From positions 1-11,402 of the forward strand of contig JBGQHM010000215.1 of the NCBI GenBank assembly GCA_041497995.1: DNA of 11,402 bases, read 5' to 3'. Positions 7,330 through 11,402 of this stretch are shown here, piece after piece; positions within the stretch are counted from its first letter, which is position 1; every line of letters begins with the position of its first letter. The notes under the pieces were generated by a model. It was not told the origin of the DNA, searched no databases, and saw nothing but the letters and a program-made list of their open reading frames with translations. The stretch comes from DATKMS01 sp041497995 (GTDB taxonomy: Bacteria; Desulfobacterota; Binatia; HRBIN30). A program made the translations under genes and the position numbers.

Positions 7330-8712
7330 TTAGTGTGCGAGCTCGGCACCAACCTCCGCGATGGCCGCGTCGATGGTTGACGCGATCAAGTCGATCTCCT
7401 TCGGCTTGATGATGAGCGGTGGGCAGACGACGACGGTATCGACGCTAGCGCGGATAATGACACCACGGGCGAGTGCTGCGGCGCGGATGCGCGCCGGCAC
7501 GTTCCACTCCGCCGGCAACGGTTCTTTGCTTGTCTTGTCGCGCACCAGCTCGATCGCGGCCATCAACCCTGCGGTCCGCACCTCGCCTACGATGCCGTGG
7601 TGCGCCAGGGCGTCGAGCCGGCGCTTGAAGTGCGGCGCCAGCTTGCGCACGCGGGCGATGAGCCCTTCGCGTTCGATGATGTCGAGGTTTGCCAGCGCCG
7701 CGGCACAGACCGTGGGATGGCCCGAGTAGGTGAAGCCGTGGTGCAACGCGAAGTCGGTGCCCGCATCGAGCAGCGTCTGGTACAGCGACTCCTTCACGAT
7801 CACGCCACCGAGCGGCAGGTAGCCGCTCGTGACACCTTTCGCGAACGAGATCATATCGGGCACAACCTTCCAGCGTTCGATACCGAAGCGCGTGCCCAAG
7901 CGGCCGAAGCCGGTGATCACCTCGTCGGCCACCATGAGCACCTCGTGCTCGTCGCAGATGGCGCGGATGCGCTCGAAGTAGCCGGGCGGCGGCACGACGA
8001 CGCCGCCAACGCCTTGCACTGGCTCGGCGATGAAGGCGCCGACAGTGTCGGCGCCTTCGCGCTCGATGATGCGCTCGAGCTCGTCGGCGCAGGCGAGCGC
8101 ACATTGCGGATACGTGAGGCCGAGCTCGCAACGATAACAGAACGGCCGCGGCATGCGCACGACGCCGGGCAGCAGCGGTTCGTAGTATTTGTGGAAGTAC
8201 GGCAAGCCCGTGAGGCTTGCCGCGCCCGTCGATGAACCGTGGTAGGCGCGGTTCAACGCGACGATCTTGATCTTGTCGGGACGCTGCCGGAGCCGCCAGT
8301 ACAGGCGCACCAGACGGATCACCGTCTCGTTGGCCTCGGAACCGCCCGAGGTGAAGACGACGCGCGTCAAACCCTTCGGCGCCATCTTCGCGATGCGCGT
8401 TGCCAACTCCTCGGCGGGCGCAGATGAGAAGCCGAGGAGCGTCGGCGCGTACTCGAGTTGCCGCATCTGCTTGCTGACGGCGCGCGCGATCTCTGGGCGG
8501 CCGTGTCCGACTGCCACGTTCCACAGCGACGCGAGGCCGTCGAGGTACCTGCGGCCTTGCGCGTCCCACACGTAGACCCCTCTGCCCTTCACCAACTCCA
8601 TCGGGCCGCTCTGTTCGATCGTTGCGGGCGATGCGAACCCGCAGATGAGGTGCCGAGCCCGGCGGCGCGGCCTGGACGCGGAGCGGCGTGCTGGGGTTCG
8701 GCGCTTGGGCAT
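7330..8712 (-). CDS. Class III (omega) aminotransferase, PLP-dependent
   Basis: A 460-residue fold-type I aminotransferase of class III, which moves an amino group from an omega-amino donor to pyruvate or a similar acceptor. Motifs in order: VAVGHGRPEI (66-75); SGGSEANE for the PLP phosphate (122-129); AYHGSSTG (156-163) with the Tyr that stacks on the ring; E230 in FIAEPVQGVGG; VADEVITGFGRLG (261-273) with D263 holding the pyridine N; and the Schiff-base Lys K292 in SFAKGVTSGYLPLGG. The insertion FCYRCELGLTYPQCALACA (191-209), with four Cys, is seen in putrescine/taurine-pyruvate-type enzymes. The first 20 residues are Arg-rich and may be a loose tail. The start ATG overlaps the TGA of the 45-codon ORF upstream as TGATG, which supports 8712 as the true start by coupling. 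The substrate cannot be read; the flavoprotein gene downstream may share its pathway. Confidence 0.9.
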   Translation of the reverse strand: MPKRRTPARRSASRPRRRARHLICGFASPATIEQSGPMELVKGRGVYVWDAQGRRYLDGLASLWNVAVGHGRPEIARAVSKQMRQLEYAPTLLGFSSAPAEELATRIAKMAPKGLTRVVFTSGGSEANETVIRLVRLYWRLRQRPDKIKIVALNRAYHGSSTGAASLTGLPYFHKYYEPLLPGVVRMPRPFCYRCELGLTYPQCALACADELERIIEREGADTVGAFIAEPVQGVGGVVVPPPGYFERIRAICDEHEVLMVADEVITGFGRLGTRFGIERWKVVPDMISFAKGVTSGYLPLGGVIVKESLYQTLLDAGTDFALHHGFTYSGHPTVCAAALANLDIIEREGLIARVRKLAPHFKRRLDALAHHGIVGEVRTAGLMAAIELVRDKTSKEPLPAEWNVPARIRAAALARGVIIRASVDTVVVCPPLIIKPKEIDLIASTIDAAIAEVGAELAH

Positions 8713-8849
8713 CAGCTCGCGGGCTGCGCCGTCGGCGCGGGCGCCACCGTGCTGTTGCTGTAGCGGCCGAACTCTGTGCTCCCAGCAAAGAGTAACACCG
8801 CGAGCACAGCGAGCATGACCAAAACATCCACGAGACTGAGACCCCGCAT
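8712..8849 (-). CDS. 45-residue single-helix protein with prepilin-like N-terminus
   Basis: This small gene is supported by its signals. ATG at 8847-8849 has GGAGG (8856-8860) 6 nt upstream, a good promoter lies just before that, and its TGA overlaps the aminotransferase ATG as TGATG. The protein begins MRG, then LSLVDVLVMLAVLAVLLF (residues 4-21), then a Ser/Thr/Ala/Pro tail ending APAPTAQPAS. The start resembles type IV prepilins: Gly at the cleavage site, then a hydrophobic helix with an acidic residue at mature position 5 (here Asp, usually Glu). It lacks any pilin globular domain, so it may be a membrane anchor, a minor pseudopilin-like peptide, or simply a leader-type ORF that couples translation to the aminotransferase. 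No pilus gene is nearby. Function is unknown; existence of the peptide is likely but not proven. Confidence 0.62.
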   Translation of the reverse strand: MRGLSLVDVLVMLAVLAVLLFAGSTEFGRYSNSTVAPAPTAQPAS

Positions 8850-8867
8850 CGTGCGCCTCCGGCGCGC

Positions 8868-8896
8868 GTTATAGAGAAATCACCGGTGAGCGGCAA
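8868..8896 (-). promoter_or_regulatory. Sigma-70-type promoter for the mini-ORF/aminotransferase operon
   Basis: On the - strand, TTGCCG (8891-8896) and TATAAC (8868-8873) are spaced by exactly 17 nt. Transcription would start near 8861, giving a leader of only about 12 nt that begins at the GGAGG RBS of the 45-codon gene. This is the best -35/-10 pair in the window. The -35 lies 8 nt from the duplicated 8-mer that marks the left edge of the MITE-like insertion, so any activator or operator site upstream of -45 would have been separated by 230 bp. Confidence 0.65.
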
Positions 8897-8912
8897 ACGC
8901 GAGCGACAAACC

Positions 8913-9134
8913 GGTAGTGGGTCAGTTTGCCCGTGATTGGCGTGGCAGTAGCAACGCCGCTTCACCGGAGGCTCAAGCCTCCGGCTACCGACACAAAGCC
9001 CTCCGGGCTGCGAAGGCCGAGCCGGCTTGAGCCGGCTTCGTTAAGGTAGCCCGGCGCTTGAGCGCCGGGGCGCTGCACACCAAGCTTGCCGGACAGCTCG
9101 ACACGCGCGGTGGATTTCAAACTGACCCACTACC
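8913..9134. mobile_element. MITE-like 222-bp element with perfect 17-bp TIRs and 8-bp target duplication
   Basis: The left end is GGTAGTGGGTCAGTTTG (8913-8929), and its exact reverse complement closes the element at 9118-9134. The 8-mer GACAAACC occurs directly outside both ends (8905-8912 and 9135-9142), as expected for target site duplication. The element has no transposase or credible ORF, so it would need an enzyme from elsewhere. Eight-base duplications are made by IS1595, ISL3, IS66 and IS256 relatives, among others; I cannot name the family from these ends. Inside are several palindromes (8965-9069). It fills most of the 363-nt gap between the 45-codon gene and the 9213-9515 gene. Confidence 0.8.
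8965..9069. repeat. Cluster of REP-like palindromes inside the MITE
   Basis: Three strong palindromes share the form xxGCT-TG/CA-AGCxx. CCGGAGGCT-CA-AGCCTCCGG spans 8965-8984. AGCCGGCT-TG-AGCCGGCT spans 9020-9037. CCCGGCGCT-TG-AGCGCCGGG spans 9050-9069. A shorter AGCCC-TCC-GGGCT lies at 8997-9009. The first and third are flanked by complementary GCTACC (8985-8990) and GGTAGC (9045-9050), so the whole cluster is itself loosely an inverted repeat. Transcripts of either strand would fold into adjoining hairpins. Confidence 0.75.
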
Positions 9135-9159
9135 GACAAACCACGCTTGTCGCGTTGAT

Positions 9160-9204
9160 GCGGCCAAGATGGCCGCGCTCCCGGAGCGCAGGCTTCCAGC
9201 CTGC
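9160..9204. repeat. Run of three overlapping hairpins beyond the MITE
   Basis: GCGGCCA-AGA-TGGCCGC (9160-9176), GCGCTCC-C-GGAGCGC (9175-9189) and GCAGGCT-TCC-AGCCTGC (9188-9204) follow each other with overlapping ends, each with perfect 7-bp arms. They lie outside the MITE boundary and 8 nt past the stop codon of the 9213-9515 gene, so they could end or stabilise its mRNA, although no T-tract follows. The third hairpin is a wording I associate with interspersed repeats in environmental genomes (memory only). Confidence 0.7.
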
Positions 9205-9212
9205 ATGACGCG

Positions 9213-9515
9213 TCAGCCGAGAACGGAAAGAAAATGGCGCAGCAGATCGTCGCGGATGTGGTCGGGGAGCTCGTCGTCGGTCAAACGCGACAGATCGCAC
9301 CGATACCAATTGCAATCGCGGACGTAGTAGTACGAGAACACCTGATCGAAGGCGACGCATGCGGTGAGCGCGTAGTCGCCGCTGCGCGTCGCGATGACGG
9401 TGTGATCGTCCGCGAGATGGAAGCGTCCGTCATGCATGGCACGAAAGAGATTGATGCGCAGACCAACGTATCGCCGCAAGCACGACCAGCGTGCTTCTAG
9501 CGATTGTTGGCTCAT
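9213..9515 (-). CDS. Hypothetical protein, 100 aa
   Basis: I do not recognise a family. The protein has a balanced, non-shadow composition rich in Asp, Tyr, Trp and Cys, unlike the Arg-rich antisense frames here. It has no membrane helix or signal peptide. The middle part (FHLADDHTVIATRSGDYALT) looks like beta strands, followed by an aromatic stretch (VFSYYYVRDCNWYRCDLSRL) and an acidic helical end (TDDELPDHIRDDLLRHFLSVL). It could be a small alpha/beta domain. ATG at 9513-9515 has AAGAGG 9 nt upstream; an overlapping GTG at 9516-9518 would be 6 nt from it and is equally possible. It is divergent from tldD, with about 92 nt between the two starts, so they may share a control region. Confidence 0.6.
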   Translation of the reverse strand: MSQQSLEARWSCLRRYVGLRINLFRAMHDGRFHLADDHTVIATRSGDYALTACVAFDQVFSYYYVRDCNWYRCDLSRLTDDELPDHIRDDLLRHFLSVLG

Positions 9516-9607
9516 CACACCGATCCTCTTGCGCCGAACGACACCACCTGTTTCCTTGTATGAAAGTATGCTAGCCAGGTTGTGAATCGAAAATCAAGGA
9601 ATTTCCC

Positions 9608-11062
9608 ATGCCATCAGCGCCCACCGCTCACGACCCGGTCCGCTTCTTTCTCGAGCGCTTCGGCCTCAACGAACGCACGCTCGAACAGATCGTCGGCAAC
9701 GCCCTCGCGCGGCGCGCCGACTATGCGGACCTGTACTTCGAGTTCCGCACCATGCAAAGCCTCAGCCTCGAAGAAGGCATCGTCAAGTCGGCCAGCCAAC
9801 ACGTGGCGCAAGGCGTCGGTGTGCGCATCGTCGCGGGTGATAAGACCGGCTACGCGTATTCCGACGACGTCACCGTCGACAGCCTGCAGCTGGCGACGCG
9901 TACCGCGCAGGCAATTGCTCAGGAGAGCGGTGAGACGCGCGCCGTCGCTGTCAGCGAGGCTCGGCCGGCGCATGATCTCTACGCGCTGCAGCAGTCACCG
10001 ATCGACGCATCGGTGACCGACAAAGTGGAGCTGCTCAACCGCATCGACATCGCCGCGCGCCGGCAAGACTCGCGCATCAAGAACGTCATGGCATCGATCG
10101 GCGTCGAGCAGAAGCTGGTACTCATCGTCAGCTCGACGGGCTTGGTGGTCGGCGATGTGCAACCGCTGGTGCGCCTCAACGTGACGTGCATCGCGGAGGA
10201 AGGCGGCAACCGCCAGCAAGGCACGTACGGCGGCGGCGGGCGCGTCGAGTACGGCTTCGTCCTCGACGACGATCGCTATCTGCGTTTCACCCGCGCCGCA
10301 GCGGATCAAGCGCTGCGCAATCTACACGCGGTGGACGCTCCGGCCGGCAACATGACCGTGGTGCTCGGACCGGGATGGCCCGGCGTCCTGCTGCACGAGG
10401 CCATCGGTCACGGCCTCGAAGGCGATTTCAATCGCAAGAAGACGTCGGCGTTCTCCGAGCTGCTGGGGAAGGAGGTGGCGTCGCCGCTGTGCACCGTCGT
10501 CGACGACGGCACCATCGCCAATCGCCGCGGCTCGCTCAACGTTGACGACGAAGGCACGCCGACGGGGCGCACGGTGTTGATTGAGAAGGGCATCCTCCGC
10601 GGGTACCTGCAGGACCGGCTGAACGCGCGATTGATGGGCATGCCGCTCACCGGCAACGGCCGGCGAGAAAGTTTCGCACACATGCCGATGCCACGCATGA
10701 CGAACACGTTCATGCTCGCCGGCGAGTCGACGGCCGACGAGATCATCCGTTCCGTCGACCGCGGCTTGTATGCGGCGTACTTCGGAGGCGGACAGGTCGA
10801 CATCACCAGCGGCAAGTTCGTATTTTCAGCGAGCGAGTCGTACCTCATCGAGGACGGCAAGATCACGCAGCCGGTGAAGGGCGCGACGCTGATCGGCAAC
10901 GGCCCTGACGTCCTGAAGCGCATCAGCATGGTGGGCAACGACCTGCAGCTCGATGAGGGTATCGGCACCTGCGGCAAGGACGGGCAATCGGTCCCGGTGG
11001 GCGTCGGGTTGCCGACAATCCGCATCGACGGCCTCACCGTCGGCGGCACGCAAGCCGGCTGA
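9608..11062 (+). CDS. tldD: TldD metalloprotease subunit
   Basis: A 484-residue TldD protein, normal length for the family. TldD joins TldE/PmbA to form a zinc protease that degrades unfolded peptides; in E. coli it matures microcin B17 and degrades the CcdA antitoxin, and in other bacteria it helps trim RiPP precursors. The zinc motif is HEAIGHGLEGD (263-273), with H263, E264 and H268. The third ligand should be Cys455 in GTCGKDGQSVPVG (453-465), the conserved C-terminal signature. The glycine-rich TYGGGGRVEYG (206-216) and the stretch NRRGSLNVDDEGTPT (305-319) are also typical. AAGGA (9596-9600) lies 7 nt before ATG 9608. It is followed after 14 nt by pmbA/tldE, its usual partner, so the two subunits are probably made together. 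Confidence 0.96.
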   Translation: MPSAPTAHDPVRFFLERFGLNERTLEQIVGNALARRADYADLYFEFRTMQSLSLEEGIVKSASQHVAQGVGVRIVAGDKTGYAYSDDVTVDSLQLATRTAQAIAQESGETRAVAVSEARPAHDLYALQQSPIDASVTDKVELLNRIDIAARRQDSRIKNVMASIGVEQKLVLIVSSTGLVVGDVQPLVRLNVTCIAEEGGNRQQGTYGGGGRVEYGFVLDDDRYLRFTRAAADQALRNLHAVDAPAGNMTVVLGPGWPGVLLHEAIGHGLEGDFNRKKTSAFSELLGKEVASPLCTVVDDGTIANRRGSLNVDDEGTPTGRTVLIEKGILRGYLQDRLNARLMGMPLTGNGRRESFAHMPMPRMTNTFMLAGESTADEIIRSVDRGLYAAYFGGGQVDITSGKFVFSASESYLIEDGKITQPVKGATLIGNGPDVLKRISMVGNDLQLDEGIGTCGKDGQSVPVGVGLPTIRIDGLTVGGTQAG

Positions 11063-11076
11063 GCCGGCACCATCCT

Positions 11077-11402
11077 ATGAGCCTTCAACCACTCGCAGAG
11101 ATCGCCGAGCTGTTGCTCGGCGCGGCGAAACGCCACGGCGCGACCGCCGCCGACGTCGTGGTCGCCGAGGGCAGCTCGCTCGACGTCGGCGTACGCCTCG
11201 GCGACATCGAGAAGCTCAAGCAAGCGCGGCAGAAGCATCTCGGCTTGCGTGCCTTCATCGGCGAACGCTCCGCGATCACCTCGAGCGCCGATTTCTCGCA
11301 CGACTCGCTGGAGCGTCTGGCCGAAGACACCTGCGCGCTGGCCCGCGTCACGGCGCCTGATCCGTTCTCCGGCCTCCCTGAGGCGCGCGAGTTGGCGACG
11401 AC
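11077..11402 (+). CDS. pmbA: PmbA/TldE protease subunit, N-terminal part (cut by window end)
   Basis: The open frame starts at ATG 11077-11079 and continues for 108 full codons to the end of the window with no stop. The N-terminus (MSLQPLAEIAELLLGAAKRH) and the stretch VGVRLGDIEKLKQARQKHLG, followed by LRAFIGERSAITSSAD, match the N-terminal alpha/beta domain of PmbA/TldE, where a VRNGEIE-like strand leads to a conserved GLGVR segment. PmbA/TldE lacks the zinc motif and works as the partner of TldD. It begins only 14 nt after the tldD stop, with no clear RBS, so its translation may depend on ribosomes leaving tldD. The catalytic state and C-terminus cannot be judged. Confidence 0.88.
   Translation, partial: MSLQPLAEIAELLLGAAKRHGATAADVVVAEGSSLDVGVRLGDIEKLKQARQKHLGLRAFIGERSAITSSADFSHDSLERLAEDTCALARVTAPDPFSGLPEARELAT

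Noticed and set aside
8943..8958. Sigma-54 (-24/-12) promoter starting TGGCA
   Set aside because: The GG and GC are correctly spaced, but the -12 box reads ACGCC rather than TTGCA and it lies inside the MITE facing no likely target.
7445..8965. 506-codon minus-strand ORF
   Set aside because: Arg-rich, no motif, and fully overlapping the aminotransferase in another frame; a shadow of GC-rich coding sequence.
8850..9212. Hidden small gene or tRNA in the long gap
   Set aside because: The gap is accounted for by the promoter, the MITE and the hairpins. I found no cloverleaf with a GTTCGA-type T loop and no frame with RBS and coding character.
10408..11301. 297-codon minus-strand ORF opposite tldD/pmbA
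   Set aside because: Antisense shadow; both plus-strand genes have clear family motifs.

Overview
This is an 11.4-kb window of GC-rich chromosomal DNA. The genes are long and codon-biased, and most of the longer antisense reading frames are Arg-rich shadows. The content (CoA transferase, acyl-CoA dehydrogenase, class III aminotransferase, DUF2834 protein, sigma-54 two-component pair, TldD/PmbA) suggests an uncultured Gram-negative soil or water bacterium, possibly a deltaproteobacterium in the broad sense. That placement is inference from gene content and repeat style. No rRNA or other marker gene is present.

Layout. The 3' end of an acetyl-CoA hydrolase/4-hydroxybutyrate CoA-transferase gene (+, 1-114) converges on a Rv2258c-type SAM methyltransferase (-, 153-1211). 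Upstream of that, on the same strand, lie a family 2 glycosyltransferase (-, 1270-2376) and two 113-residue membrane proteins (-, 2473-2814 and 2846-3187), the second of the DUF2834 type. A divergent spacer with a TTGACA box leads into a two-component operon on the + strand: a histidine kinase (3455-4456) overlapping by ATGA an NtrC-type sigma-54 response regulator (4453-5788). The regulator gene carries a frameshift at about 4630, just after the phospho-acceptor Asp. A repeat-rich gap follows (5789-6065), with a 21-bp perfect inverted repeat and eleven tandem copies of a 7-mer that run into the stop codon of the next gene.

On the - strand, an operon-like run starts from a good sigma-70-type promoter (8868-8896). 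It comprises a 45-codon ORF with a type IV prepilin-like N-terminus (8712-8849), a class III aminotransferase overlapping it through TGATG (7330-8712), and, after an 82-nt gap, an acyl-CoA dehydrogenase-fold flavoprotein (6066-7247). The flavoprotein's RBS sits in a perfect hairpin. Just upstream of the promoter is a 222-bp MITE-like element (8913-9134) with perfect 17-bp terminal inverted repeats and an exact 8-bp flanking duplication; it carries several REP-like palindromes. A small protein of unknown function (-, 9213-9515) is divergent from tldD (+, 9608-11062), which is followed after 14 nt by the 5' part of pmbA/tldE (+, 11077-11402, cut by the window end).

How the genes work together. 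TldD and PmbA/TldE form a known heteromeric metalloprotease. The kinase and regulator form a phosphorelay that the frameshift probably breaks. The aminotransferase and flavoprotein may act in one amine or acyl catabolic route, but no substrate can be read from the sequence. I found no complete new defence or mobile system. The least explained items are the MITE, the prepilin-like mini-ORF coupled to the aminotransferase, and the damaged regulator.
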